A DNA stretch of 64,000 nucleotides, taken from contig FN649733.1 of assembly GCA_000310025.1 (NCBI GenBank), positions 764,747 through 828,746 of the forward strand. The letters run 5' to 3'. Below the pieces are notes generated by a model, which had not been told where the DNA came from, searched no databases, and saw only the letters and a list, made by a program, of their open reading frames with translations. Below, in pieces: positions 25,147 through 37,137 of the stretch; position 1 is the stretch's first letter; every line of letters begins with the position of its first letter. Both the position numbers and the translations under genes were made by a program. The stretch comes from Ectocarpus siliculosus (taxonomy: Eukaryota; Sar; Phaeophyceae; Ectocarpales; Ectocarpaceae).

Positions 25147-26256
25147 GGCGTTACTATGACAGGAGAGCGAGAGACAGACAGACAGACAGACAAGCATGCA
25201 GGAGCGGACCGCAACACTGAAATCAAGAGGTGTCAAGCGTATCGACTAATGAAGCAATGTACACAGCCATTTCCAATATGCACAGACCAAATGCGAATTC
25301 GTGACAATGCGTGCTATCAGTGGGCTAACGCCACTACACAACAGCACTCGAACCAGCACCGCGGCTTTTGGCTCAATGATGGTCTCAAGCATCATGCCTC
25401 ATATGCCTCATACGGCGGCGCATGGTGGTTTCATCGATCACGCACCATCAAGACTTGGTCTACACCCCGACATACAAAAGGACATCTATCAACGAAAATA
25501 AAATCGAACACTGGAGGATCCGACAACTTGTCCGGTCTACCGACTATGTGGAACAGTGCTCGTCTCGCGCTTGTTGGGTCGTCGGGAAATCGACCCACAG
25601 CTGTGCTACTGCAGGGCGAACAACTAGACATCGTATTTGTAATAAGAAGTGAGAGTGCAATCATGCCGCGTGAGATGCGCACCAACAAGCTTGAGCACAC
25701 GAGCGAAGAGCAAATCCTCCATGGGTGCGAAATAAAGCTCATTGAACTGAAACGGAGCCTCATTCCCATGCGTTCCCCAGCAGGGCGTGGGGGTAGACTT
25801 CCCGTACGGAGTGCCATAGGCGGACGCATGCGAGCAACACACAGGCCCTACGAACCATTAGCTTTAGTTCGGAGGTGGTGCTTACTACGTTGCAAGACAC
25901 AGTCCACTGCACGCACTCAACACCCGACTGGGTTTCACGCTAACCTCACTCGCAAGACTAACAACAGCAGTCTGTATCACCTGGTTTTGCGCTCTCTCGC
26001 GCAGTAACAGCAGAAGCCGGTGTTGCCGGTAGCCTCAGTTGTTGTTGTTTCCGACAAGGATCTCCGCGGACGGGAATATTCATCGCCGGAGTGCACACTG
26101 CGAGGAGGCGTCGCCTAGGAGGGGACGCTGTTCACAGTTTTTTCACTAAATTTTAGAGAAGACACCAAGATGCCACAAACGTGTTGTTGTTGGCGTCCTC
26201 ATCAGCAGCAGCCTGAACCTCCCTCCTGTTTGAGGCGATTCACCCACCGGGGCACG
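25147..26256. promoter_or_regulatory. Divergent ABCE1/eIF2A intergenic region
   Basis: This 1.11 kb lies between the start codons of ABCE1 (minus) and eIF2A (plus), so it should hold both promoters and 5' UTRs. A (GACA)n stretch at about 25171-25190 lies in the likely ABCE1 leader. A long plus-strand open frame crosses this space but also runs antisense through ABCE1 exon 1, and I do not regard it as coding. No defined promoter box was recognised. Confidence 0.5.
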
Positions 26257-29200
26257 ATGGCAGAAGATAATATTGCTGCAAAAGCTTCTGCCTCAGAGGA
26301 GGCGCCGCCTCCGAAGATTCTGCTGCGGCGGCCAGGAACGCTCGAGCTCTTTGGAGGGCCGTCCAAAGAGGACGGCGCGGACAGGCCGGCTGACCTACGG
26401 ATAGAGGGAGACGGCTTCCCCGAGGTGGATGCTTCCTCCACGGAGTGGTCAAAGTGAGTGCCCGGTTTGCTTCAGCGGGGGGGGGGGAGGGTTTCTTTGC
26501 TGTTGCAGCCAGTGTTTTGGCAAGAAAGAGGTGTGATTTTGCTGTCAGCGGCAAACATGCCGCTTTTATCGGTGTTCCGCCGTCGGCTGTACCGGGACCT
26601 ACGCCAAACCCTGCTGTCAAAGTACACGTGAAGACCATGGTGTTCACTGCTGCACCGCTAGTCTTCCAGGCCAAAGAAGACGTACACGTACTTGCCCTTC
26701 ACCGCAACTGCCCATGAAAGCCAACTTTTTTTTAACGCGCGTGAACCTTGAACCCCATCCCTTGCTCCGCTCTCCGGTCGACTACTTAGTCTCGCGCAAG
26801 GTGTCTCTCAAACGCGTAGGCACTCCGCCCGGGGTGCATGTGTATTGTGTGCACTTCCTCCCCTGCCAATGGTGTATTCACGGCTGCGCCGATTTCCGTC
26901 CCGCTATCGTCATGGCCTTGTTGCAGAGACGGGCGCTTCTTGGCGGCGGTGTGCTCTACCGGAGTCCAGGTCGTCGATATGACAACCAAAACTGTGGTGA
27001 GAGGGACATGTTCCGTGGGGATGGTGATGGTGGTGGTATCGGTGTTTGTGTCGGTGCCATAATAGATGCTGTTTGCCTGTGCCCCCCACGATGTTTCTTC
27101 TAAAAAAGTGGTCTCGAGGGAGGTTTTGTGGGGGTTCGTCGGCGTTGCTGAGTTTGAAGTTGGACGGTTACCGTAAGGGTGCGATGTCACTGGATGCGCT
27201 TGTTACATTTGCCTGTACGCTTTGCCTGTTGCAGTCAAAGAACAGGAGCAGGGTGGTCTACGGAACTCAGGCCCTCTGTGCCGTTCAGTATCCTCACATA
27301 AAGCCCCGTCATAAGCTGCACCAAGAAGCTAGTGTACGTAATTAAAGTGATACGCGGTTCATGTGACGGACACTGAGGGCTTCTGCTCAAGTCGAACGAA
27401 ATTGATTCGCCTGAACATCACGACGGCAACCAACTCCAAATGCACCGCGAACCCATGCAGGTGGCAAGCGTTGATGCTCCCGGCGCGCGAGCCGTCCACT
27501 TCTCTCCCCTGGGGACGTACCTGTTGACATGGCAGCCGCCGAGCAAATCGGTGGACGGGGAACGGCCGCCGGGAAACCTGGTAGTGTGGAGCACGGCGTC
27601 GTGGTCGGAGGAACTCAGGTGTGTGAAATATTTTGCTGCCGCTGCTGTTTTTTTTTTTTTTTGTGGATTTTCCGCTGTGTTGCGTGCGTGTGCGTTTAAC
27701 CAATTATTTTTTTTTGGTGGGTTTTCCCCGTCCTGCGTATTGCGTGTTCGTCGTGAATTGGCGTCGTCAGTGTCTTGATTGCCCGTGCCTTACCTTCTGT
27801 GCGTGTGTATCTTGGGTTGGCATCGGTGTCTTGATTGATTCCTTTGTGTTGCCTTTCAGGCGTGTGTATGCCCCCCCCCCTCCACCCCCCACTGAACCTC
27901 GTGCGCACGCACCGCCCTGCCTAGATATTTCTACGTTTTTTTGTGCTTGCTTGCGCGGCAATGCTGTTGGTGCTACGATAGGAGCGCTTGGTCTACTAGC
28001 ATTAGTATCTGCGTCAAGAACGGCTCCCAAGCACCTTGAGTCAATCCTAGGCCGGCTTATGTTTGCATGGCTTTTCGTTCCAAAACACATGAAGTAAGGC
28101 GCCCCTCTCGTTGCTCCTGCCGCCACTTTGTATCCTGCACTCTTGTTTCGGCCTCAAGCCCAGCCTACGAATCTCGCCGTCGTATATATGTATGCCGTTG
28201 GTTCATCTCTTCTTGCCGCTTATGCCGTTGTTGATTGTGTGAATGCGTAGGGTGTCCCAGAAACAGCTGCGCAGGTCGGCGTGGCCCAGCCTCCAATGGA
28301 GCAGCGACGAGGTCATCGCCGCAAGAGGGCTGGACAACGACATCCAGGCGAGGGGCTCGCTGCCGATAATCCCTGACTGAATGTGCCGCTGTGTGTGAAG
28401 CTCTCCTCTACCTTGCCCAAACAGCCATCCTCGTTTTTAGATGTTTTTGATGCAAGCTATCCCTGCCAGCAATGGCTGACTGAATGCGCCTTTCGAAAGT
28501 GTGTGAAAGCAGCCCGCCGCTACCATGTCCCAATAGCCATCCTCGCGTTGATGTTTTTGGCGCCGTGTTTTTAACAGATCTACCACGGACAGCACTTCGA
28601 CCAGGGCGTCGTGGCCCGAGTCCCCTGCCCCAAGCTCGCCGGCTTCAGCCTCGCACCGGGGACGGCTCCGTACAGGTCAGACATCTTGTACATACGGCCG
28701 CTGTTGGCACGTCGCAGCTGCTCACCGCCCTTGGCTCAGCTCGGTTGCAAACGATTGCGCGTGTCGACACTTGGGAAGAAAACACGTTGCGAGGTTAAAA
28801 CGCAAAACTCATGCCAAGCCTGTTTTATCCTGTCGGAAACAAGTTGACGTGCTTCTGCGTGATGCTGTTGGCGTGCGCAAAGGAGGCTCCCACGGATTTC
28901 AGTTCACGGCTGTGATCTGAGCCGCAATGCCGTTGACGTCGGTCCGCGACTTCTCAACGAGCTGACGATTTTTCTTCTTGCAAAACCCACCGCTCCATCG
29001 GTCCGTTTTCCCCATATGACAGGCTAGCGACGTTCGTGCCCGAGCTGAAGGGCAAGCCGGGCAAGATCTCGCTATGGTCTTACCCGGTGTCGGACACGCC
29101 TATCGCCTCTAGGAGCTCCTTCCGCGCGCAGGTGATGAGGTCGGAGAGACGAGTTGATGGTGCTCGGACACATCTGTGGAAGCAGGAACTTTTTTACAAG

Positions 29201-32200
29201 CTGGCATGTGTTGGTGCACACAGCAGTAGATGGCTGTTTCGCTCTCTTTTCGGTTTCGGTCAAGTGAGTTCCCCTGCTGGGACCTTTGGGGTCGTGAAAC
29301 TGAGCTTGGTGTTTGCGTGCTCCGCCCTCTCTGAGTACCCTCACCGAAATACAACCCCCAATCTCCCGATGACACAAACGTGCGCTCGCTCGAGCAGGAG
29401 GCGTCCTTCAAGTGGAGTCCCGACGGTCGAGCGGTGCTGTGCCTCACGAGCACCGACGTAGACGCGACGGGCAAGGTGCGCCTCGAACAACTCGCACGCC
29501 TACTACGACTTTCTTCATGTGAACAATATTATGTATCGGCGTAGGAAATGTGCGTGTGTGAACCACCACGTGGAACCATGGCGCTTCGCCGGTTTTGGTT
29601 GAGTATTCCGCGCCATGCACGTTGGTGCAAACGACTAAACTGCTATTTCTGGTTGAGTTTTCCGCGCAATGCACGTTGGCGCGAACAGTTAGACCGCGCA
29701 TCCATCTGGTTGACTATTCCGTTCAATGCCCGTACTCTTGAAACTGTACTCATGCCCCTCCCCCCCTCTCTCTCCAACTTGACAGTCATACTACGGGTCT
29801 ACGGGCCTGTTTCTCATGCACGCCGACGGGCAGTTCGACTGCGCGATCGCCCCCGCCAAGGAGGGGACTGTGCAGGACGTCCAATGGGGGCCCGGCGGAT
29901 CGAACAAGGGCAACAAGTTCGTGGTCATCGCGGGGAGCATGCCTTCCACGTCCACGCTCTACAACATCAAGGTGCGCGGTGGTGGTGTTCTGGAACGACG
30001 CGTGTGTGTGTTAGCATCGACCGCGCTAGCCGGCTGACCAACGAAAATAATTCAGTCTTTTGTAGCGGGATAAAAGGTGAGTACTTTGATGTCTTGGTTC
30101 ATGTTGTCGTGCATTCTTGCCTGTTGTGTGTATCGTGCTAGAGATGATGGTTTTTCTTGTTTCGAGTGTGTGTGTGGTGATGCGTTGTGTGGATTGGAGA
30201 GGTTTAGCCCTGGCACCCGCGCATCCAGGCATTGGAAGAAGAGCTACCCCTTGAAATGAGTATCTTCGTGTCGTCTGTCTGCCTGTCTTTGCGTCTGTCT
30301 TTCTTTGCCTCAACCCCCCCGCTCTCATCGCTCTGGGTCCCGGCATTGTAGGGATGCGAGATCAACGGTCTAACGACTTCCGCATGTGTGTACATGAGTT
30401 CACCTCGCTCTTCCACCTGTTACCGTTTCTCTTGCTACCTTTGTCATCAGGGGGAGCCAACGTTCGAGTTCGGTAGTGCACACCGCAACACTATCAGCTG
30501 GAGCCCGCACGGCCGCTTTCTCTTGCTGGCAGGTGACGAGTGCTGTTGTACGCGGTTGGTTTCCTGTAGGGCACCGCATGTATGATGTGATGTCGGTCAA
30601 AGCTTCATTTTCTAGCCTTGGCGACTATTCAAGCTGCATCCGGTGGGTGGCCTGCCTCTTCGCGACAATGATGTACCACAATTGTAGCCCCCACAACAAC
30701 CGTTAATAAACGCCCCCGTGAGACCCTCACCGTGCATCATTTGATTTGCGTCACTGCTAACGCGCACACGCCGTCGTGTAGCGCAAGCGCTCGCAAACAC
30801 ACTTCGCCGTGACTTCGTTTCAAGCCGTCGACTTCTGCCCCACCCCCCCCCCCGATCGGTCCTGTGGGAACAATGCTCCATCCTCTCGAGGACGCGTGGT
30901 CAATGGTCTAAAGGCATGCAAAACATAAGAGTACGCCCCCCCCCCCCCTTCGTTCGCAACCCCCGCGAGCGAACCGCTCGCATTCGCTTCCTAACCCTTT
31001 CTCTCCAAACCCCTCCGGTATCCACGCACTTGGGAAACGATCTCAACCCTTTCACTGCCGACCGACATGTGTTGTGTTGAAACGTTGGCAGTAGCCCCCC
31101 TTCTGCTCTGCCGCTCACCGGCGCTGGAGGCCTCAGACACCGTTCTTTTCACCTGCAATTCACGCACCTGAGGCGTATTTTTCTTGTTGTTGCTCCTCTT
31201 CTTGTTCGCGAGGAAAGGCCTGGGCAACTTGGCGGGCGAGATGGATTTCTGGGACGTGAACCGCAAGAAGGTCATGGGTTCCACTTCCAGCCACTGCGCG
31301 GTGGCCTACGGGTGGAGCCCGGACAGCCGCTGGTTCCTCACGGCAACGTGCGCCCCACGTATGAATGTGGACAACGATGTGAAGGTAGGCATGCGTGTGA
31401 GGGGAGGGGGGTGTACTCATAGTCGTGCATACCGTAGTCGTTGGACCATTGGCCTCGTATCCCTACAATACAAAGCCGGGACGGAGCACGCCGGCGGCGG
31501 GGGGGGGGGTGCTCTCTTTCATGTAAACACATGCCGTAGTCGTTGGACCGTTGACCTCGCATCCAATGCCTTGAGGGGGTGACATGCCGGATTTTCGCCG
31601 GCTCAGGCTACGTTTCACAAGCATGAACCAGAAGTTGGTCATCGTCCTTGCGTTTGAGGACGGGGGGGGCTGTCGTCGCCTCTCTTGGGTTTCCTAGAAA
31701 AGACTTTGGCGCAAGCTGGCTGTGGGGGTTTAGCGTAGTGTTGGCCTCGGGCCATATGGGTTTCTCGTGGAATGGTACCACAGGCGATCTGGGCTTTTTG
31801 GCATTGCTTCCTTGTTCTTTTTTTTTTTTTGTGGCTAGAGTCAGGAACGGGACAAGGTTAGTTATGTGCGGCGGCGTTTGCCCGGTGATGTTGTCTTGCA
31901 TGGTCTGCGGTTCGCATGTTTGAGGTCGACTGGTGATGGGTAATGAATGAGGCAAGAGGAAAGTGGGTGTGTTAAGTTTCTGTCCGCGAATGTCTAAATT
32001 ACGTCGACGGCGTTGCTTCATTCACAGTAATCTCGAGGGAGGGAGAAAGGAGGGACGGTCAAGTGGGGTACTGCAATAGTACTCAGTACTTTTATTCACC
32101 ATAGAGAAGGATCGATTACTTTTAACAGTATCCAATTACCGTAAAAAACAGAGGGAAGAGAGTGCTGAACTCTTCTCGCGTTCAAAATCGTAGGCACAAA

Positions 32201-35200
32201 GTACCGCAGGAGGGGAGCATAGAGAGGGGCTCTTCTGTGTGACCACGGGTTGGAGTAAACGGCACTATAATAATGCTGTGAGCGCTGATTTGAAGTGAAG
32301 ACAAAAAACAAAAAACAAAAAAAATGCCGTAAAACAAACATGCAGGTGTTCCGCTACGACGGTTCCGGTCCGGTAGTGAAGAAAGAGGTGGAGGTCCTCT
32401 GGGATGCGGTCTGGCAGCCGGCCGCGCAGGGGGTGTACCCGGACAGACCGGCTTCTCCCGGCCGTAAGGGTCCAACGGCAGCAGACGCCGCGGCTGGTGA
32501 GAAAAACAAACGACGAGGCGTTTCTACGATTTTGTTTTTGCGGAGGTGTTTGTCGGACAATGTGCGTACGTAACACGTTTTGGTCGGACGGCCGTGCAAT
32601 TGCCGTCGGACGGCCGTACAATTACCGTTCCCGTGGAATTCCCGCGGGAAAAGTACCGCGGGAGAATTCCCGAGAGAAGCCTTGGAAAATACCTTTTTTT
32701 CTCCCAAGGTGTTCAAGTTTGAGCGGTATTGCCGTCACTGATGAACAACCATACAATGTTTTTTTTTGTGGAGAGATGCCGCAGGCCAAATTGTCGTTCG
32801 CGTCGTTTTTTTTGTTCCGGTCGAGGACCCACGTTGATTCAACCAGAGCACGTTATTCAAGTGCGAGCGATAGCTGTCACCGAAGGCATACATTCTTTGT
32901 GTGGGATTTTGGTGAAGATATGTATGCGGCACATCTGTTGTTGTTCGCTTTTTTTTTTTTGTTCAGGACGAGGACCCACGTTCGGGGAGAAGGCGGCTGT
33001 TTACCGCTCGCCGGGCTCTACCGGGTCACTGGCGGCCCTCATGAGGGCGGAGCGGGGTGTAGACAAGGCCGGGGCGGGTGGCAAGAAGGTGAGGTGCAAT
33101 GCTCGATTCTCCTAGATGGCGGCCTTTTGGTGGTTGTTATTGTGTACGTGCGTTTTTGTTTCTGTTGGTTACTTCTCTCTCTCTCTCTCACTCTCTTTCT
33201 GTTTCTCTATCTGTCTGTCTTTCTGTCTGTCTCAGTAGTTGTCCCTTTCTCAGTTGTACTATCTTTCGGTCGTTGTCCGTCTCTGTCTCTCTTTCCCTTC
33301 TATCCCTCTCTCACTCGCTCTCTTTGGGCAATGCTCTTGTTGTCCGTCTTGTGCTTAGATCCCTCTTCCTTCAGCCGTGTCTCATGTCTGTTATATCTCT
33401 TGCCCGCTCATCAACGTGCCCAATGGCCAACTCATTGGCGGCTTTTACGATACCATCTGTTTTAGTTCAATCGCAACACGGAGAAGATCGGTAGTACCCT
33501 CTCCCGTCTCACCCCCGACTGCTGCAGTTGGACGTAGGAATCACGATGTGTCCACCACCGCCTATACGTGCACGTACATAGTGCTAATTCATGCAGGAAC
33601 GACCCCGACGTTTTCGTTTCCGCACACACACACCTACCTGGTATGTCCGTGACCGGTTCTCTCAACCTTGCCCAATATTGAAAGACGTTTTCGTGCTTTT
33701 GCTCCGCGATTGGTGCCATCTTCTCGTTGTGTATTCGTGCACGCGCGGGCGCACGACACGACATGGCACGGCAACGCCAAAAAAAAACATAGGTCGGTCG
33801 CGTGGACGCGGCAAGGGCTAGCGGGACGTACATCCCGGGGATGGCACCACCGGAGGCGAACAAGCCCTCCAAGAATGCCAAGAAACAGGTACAATACCGC
33901 GTGTTTGGGTGCACATGCCGAGGAGCAGGAAACAGAAAAAGCGTTTGAGATCGTTGCGGTAAGGGTAAGGATTTGCTGTTCTCCGTGGAGGTGACGTTTG
34001 AGATGGGCGTGTCTCCCCCAACGCTCGTCGAGGATGGCCCCCGCTGTTCACGTGTCATGCTCTAGGAAGATTTATGGTGGCATTTGTTTCGCCTTCGGAA
34101 GTATTGATTCCAGTTTATTCTACCGTGACGTTGTGGGTGTTTGGAGGGTCATGGATGAAGGGCACGGCCGCGCCGGCAGATGTAGATTCAAGGAGACATG
34201 TCTCTAACGAGACCGATAGAAGAAAGGTATTTTGGTCTTGTTGTTGCCTCGGTAGCAGTCTGGAATTCGGCCAAGGTGGCGTGTCGCTGCCGCGTCTATT
34301 TATCTAATAATTCACATGTTGCAGCAGCAAATGCAATGCCGGTACATCTCCCCCGCTTACGGAAGTGTACCCCCCCCCCCCCCCCCTTGCCTCTACCCGG
34401 CTGCGTATACCAGGAAGCGAAGAGGCGCGCGAAGGAGAAAGCGGAGGCGCAAAAGCAGGTAGAAGCCATCCTCGCGGTTGCCGCCGGGGGCGACGCGGAC
34501 GGGGGGGAGGGAGGGGGCGGGGGCGGGGAGGCGGTTGCAGCGGCGGCGGTAGACCCGGCGAAGCGAGCGAAGGCGTTGTCGAAGAAGCTCAAGAAGCTGG
34601 AGACTGTCAAGGCTAAGAAGGAGGCTGGGGAGGCCATCAACGCGGTAGGTTGATTTGGGCTGTGTTTTTTTTTTTGTTCTGTGGGTATGTAGACGAGTGA
34701 TGTAGAAAACTTGAGGGTGATCAACGGCGTTTGAGAAACCGTTGTCGAAAACGGCAATTTTGCGTTTCTCTGGGGAGGTACAAACGTCTGTCAAGGTGTG
34801 TCATGGATTACGTAAGTTTGCCTTGTTGTGCTCCGTTCTTGTAGTTTTGACTTACCTCCTTGTGAGTGCGTACATCCTTGTGTCGCCAACAACAGAACAC
34901 AAGAACTCGGCACGCTCACGGATTCACTGCTGCCGCAATATCACGCGTTAGTTTTTTTTGCAAGCACGTTGTCGTACATACGGTATTCAAAGATGGAGTA
35001 GAATTGTAAAACCCAACCCAATCGGCTAAATGGACTTCGGGACAGAGCAGGAGTCCTCGTCCAATCCAACACTTGAAAAATGAAAATTAATAGTCCGCGG
35101 TTTAGAGACTGAGCGAACCCTGATTTAGGCATCATGGCATGTTTCTCGTCCCTCGGTCTGCAGTTGCTTTCGTTGATAGTGGCTACCCGCTTTTTGGCCC

Positions 35201-35474
35201 ACGGCCGGTCCCTCGACGATTGCCTCTCGTTTGTGACAACTTGCCGAGGACAGAGGTGAAATCCGACTCGCCTGTTGGTCACGTGGTTGTTGTTGGGCTT
35301 GGAACTCTTGGCCAATCGTTATCCTTAGCTGCATGTTGTCCGTCAAACCGTCCACTGCTTGTTGCCGTTGCCGTTGCGTGTGTCTGCTTGCTGTCATCAC
35401 AATGGCAGGATCAAAGCGCTCTGTTGGATTCGGAGGCGGGGCTTCGGCAAGAGCTTGCGTCGCTGCAGCTGTGA
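26257..35474 (+). CDS. EIF2A: Translation initiation factor eIF2A
   Basis: Fifteen exons with matching phases: 26257-26453, 26927-26996, 27461-27618, 28251-28347, 28578-28675, 29023-29131, 29398-29475, 29786-29971, 30451-30532, 31218-31384, 32346-32496, 32967-33088, 33793-33888, 34414-34644 and 35409-35474 (635 residues; 585 in human). eIF2A is a monomeric, cytosolic Met-tRNA-binding factor distinct from eIF2. The N-terminal part is a WD-type beta-propeller: SKDGRFLAAVCSTGVQVVD, FSPLGTYLLTWQPP, LTSTDVDATGKSYYG, SPHGRFLLLAGLGNLAGEM and FLTATCAPRMNVDND follow human eIF2A in order. The C-terminal exons are Lys/Glu-rich (EAKRRAKEKAEAQKQ, KKLKKLE) with a Gly/Ala insertion. The intron after 28347 needs a GC donor, because the frame stops before any GT. 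The intron ending at 32345 has a SINE A-tail where a pyrimidine tract should be. An upstream in-frame ATG at 26170 would add 29 residues; 26257 is preferred but not proven. Confidence 0.94.
28374..28560. repeat. Imperfect tandem duplication in eIF2A intron 4
   Basis: Two units of about 105 bp begin CTGACTGAATG (28374 and 28479) and end CAGCCATCCTCG/TAGCCATCCTCG followed by GATGTTTTT. They fill most of the short intron 28348-28577, which has the GC donor. Confidence 0.7.
29598..29730. repeat. Three-unit minisatellite in eIF2A intron
   Basis: The core TGGTTGAGTATTCCGCGCCA then ATGCACGTTGG recurs near 29598, 29652 and 29708 with increasing divergence. It lies between exons 29398-29475 and 29786-29971. 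Confidence 0.7.
30861..30951 (+). mobile_element. LINE 3'-end fragment with oligo-C tail
   Basis: It shares GCTCC, GACGCGTGGTCAATGGTC and AGAGTACGCCCCC with the longer LINE remnant at 44813-45182 and ends in a C14-type tract. It lies in the eIF2A intron 30533-31217. Confidence 0.6.
31399..31580 (-). mobile_element. Two adjacent LINE 3'-end fragments
   Basis: On the minus strand the first (31399-31493) reads GTGCTCCGTCCCGGC, then CCAATGGTCCAACGACTACG, then GAGTACACCCCCC. The second (31494-31580) is a shorter relative, also with a G-run at its left edge. Both lie in the eIF2A intron 31385-32345. Confidence 0.6.
32152..32325 (+). mobile_element. SINE copy 2 (5'-truncated)
   Basis: It matches the body and tail of the SINE at 14482-14816: GGGAAGAGAGTGCT, AAAGTACCGCAGGAGG, CTTCTGTGTGACCACGGGTT, GCGCTGATTTGAAGTGAAG and then A-rich sequence. 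The tRNA-like head is missing, as expected for 5' truncation. Its tail ends 20 bp before the 3' splice site of eIF2A exon 32346-32496. Confidence 0.8.
33173..33240. repeat. CT/CTGT microsatellite
   Basis: A (CT)n run passes into (CTGT)n in the eIF2A intron 33089-33792. It is low-complexity sequence with no gene. Confidence 0.85.
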
Positions 35475-37137
35475 TTGTTCGTGCCTAGATTGCAGCTACA
35501 TGCGCGTCAATCGAGATCGACGACATCACCACCTCCTCCGTAGATGATCCGAGAGCCGGGTGTGTCCCCCGAAGAGCGAAGGTCGAAGTCGAATCTCCGT
35601 AGATTTCTGTAGAAGATGATCGATGGCGTTGTGTGTCATGAAAAAACGATGTAGTTGAAAGCGATAGAAAAGGTCCTTCGGGACTCTGTGCATTCTTATG
35701 TGCTTTTTAAAATGCGGCGGGATTGTTGGGAGTGGCAGCTTTCGGACCTTGGGGGCTCTGTGCTTAAGAAAGTGCGGCGAGATTGTTGCAAGTGTCATTA
35801 CCCCAGCTGCTGCTGACTCTGCCGAAGTAAAAAACCCTATTTTATCTTCCGGAGTGCGTGTCTGCGGCATAACTCGCCAACGACGAACCCCATCCTGCGT
35901 CCGCGAACGCGCTTTTCTTCGCGTGCAGCAGTAGCTTGTTTTTCCCACATGTTCTTGTGTCTCCCAAGGCCTCGACGCCCATGTTTTTTCCTACCTTCGG
36001 AGAGGCTTCCCGTGAAGAGGGGCGGATGGCGTTCGTTGAGTCCTCACTACGACGAGGCAGAAACGATTTTCGAACGATTTCATACGCGGCAAAGTAGTAC
36101 TGAGTAGCCCGCGGATTGACCTCCCTTGCTACCGCCCGTGCAGGTATCATTTGCGTGGTTGTTGTGCTATGCAAAGGTGGGGTTTACTCGAGAGAGGCAC
36201 TCGCGGTCGCGTTCGTTGCCCTGATGTTGTGGCCTGGTTGGGGATAAGGTTCAGGAGGGTGCATTCTGACCTGATGCCCGATAATGCACATGTTGTCCCC
36301 CCTTTTTTTGGTCTCGTGCTGTCATCGTAGAAGTAGCGATGCTGGCGCTGCAACCCTGGGATTTGACGTGGCGTTAGCTCCCCAGTAGAACGATCAAGGG
36401 CGTGGGGAGAAAGCAAAGATATATGAGGTTTGTCTTCGCCTTGTTGAACGAAACTCATCTTCCTTCCAGTCGAACAACTATGCATACTGCCAGTGGTAAT
36501 AAACTTGTACAGCAGCAGTACGTAGAGCTTTCAACGTATCGTCTTTCACCACGTGTATGGGCCGTTCTCGTATTTCTCTTTGGGGAGTGTTGAAACTCTT
36601 AACTCTCATGTACAGTTGCAAACACTACACGTACGTGTTGTTTCGCCGGCAGCGTGACGCTTGCCTATACAGTATTCAACACGAAAGCCAACGCGTACAT
36701 CCTTACAGATCAAGTCACCGAAGATGCCTGCACACCCCAACAGAACGGCACCCCTGGTGTGATACGTGTTTTCCTACAAAGGAGTTATTGAACGCCACAA
36801 ATGGTATCACGGGGGGTGGTTGTTATCTTGCGTGGAATACGATAATACAGTAGTTAGTTGGGCAGGTGGTTTTTGGGTCAGGGTACGAACAAACAGCGCT
36901 CGAGCGTTCTGGCGCGACATCCACTTGACCTAATCCAGAGGTATATGGTCTTGTTGCAACATACATACTGCAGGCATATAGACACTTACTTGTGGCGCAG
37001 CGCGCAGAACTCCTCTGAGACGCCTTGTGCCAATGGGGTTTCCGCACATACGTAGGCGTTGCACCCAAAGATCGACCCAGTCGGCGGCCGTTGGGAAGAA
37101 TCGCAGGATCCATCTGCCTCTCTCTGCTCTCGTGGTG
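35475..37137. other. Intergenic space eIF2A to dual glycosyltransferase
   Basis: This 1.66 kb lies between tandem plus-strand genes. The left part should be the eIF2A 3' UTR. The right part should hold the promoter and leader of the next gene, and an unrecognised 5' exon there is possible. No conserved protein segment, tRNA or full transposon is visible. Confidence 0.5.
35672..35794. repeat. 72-bp imperfect tandem duplication
   Basis: GGTCCTTCGGGACTCTGTGC at 35672 recurs as GGACCTTGGGGGCTCTGTGC at 35744. The following TGCGGCG and GATTGTTG words are also repeated. It lies just after the eIF2A stop, probably in its 3' UTR. Confidence 0.7.

Noticed and set aside
24958-26007. 349-codon plus-strand open frame
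   Set aside because: It runs antisense over ABCE1 exon 1 and the divergent promoter, with no family-like motif. Probably chance.
27230-27345. Open stretch after a CAG at about 27236, possible extra eIF2A exon
   Set aside because: Joining 26996 directly to 27461 gives an ungapped alignment with human eIF2A and correct phase; this stretch has no counterpart.
32404-33465. 353-codon plus-strand open frame
   Set aside because: It overlaps eIF2A exons in the wrong frame and includes CT-microsatellite translation.
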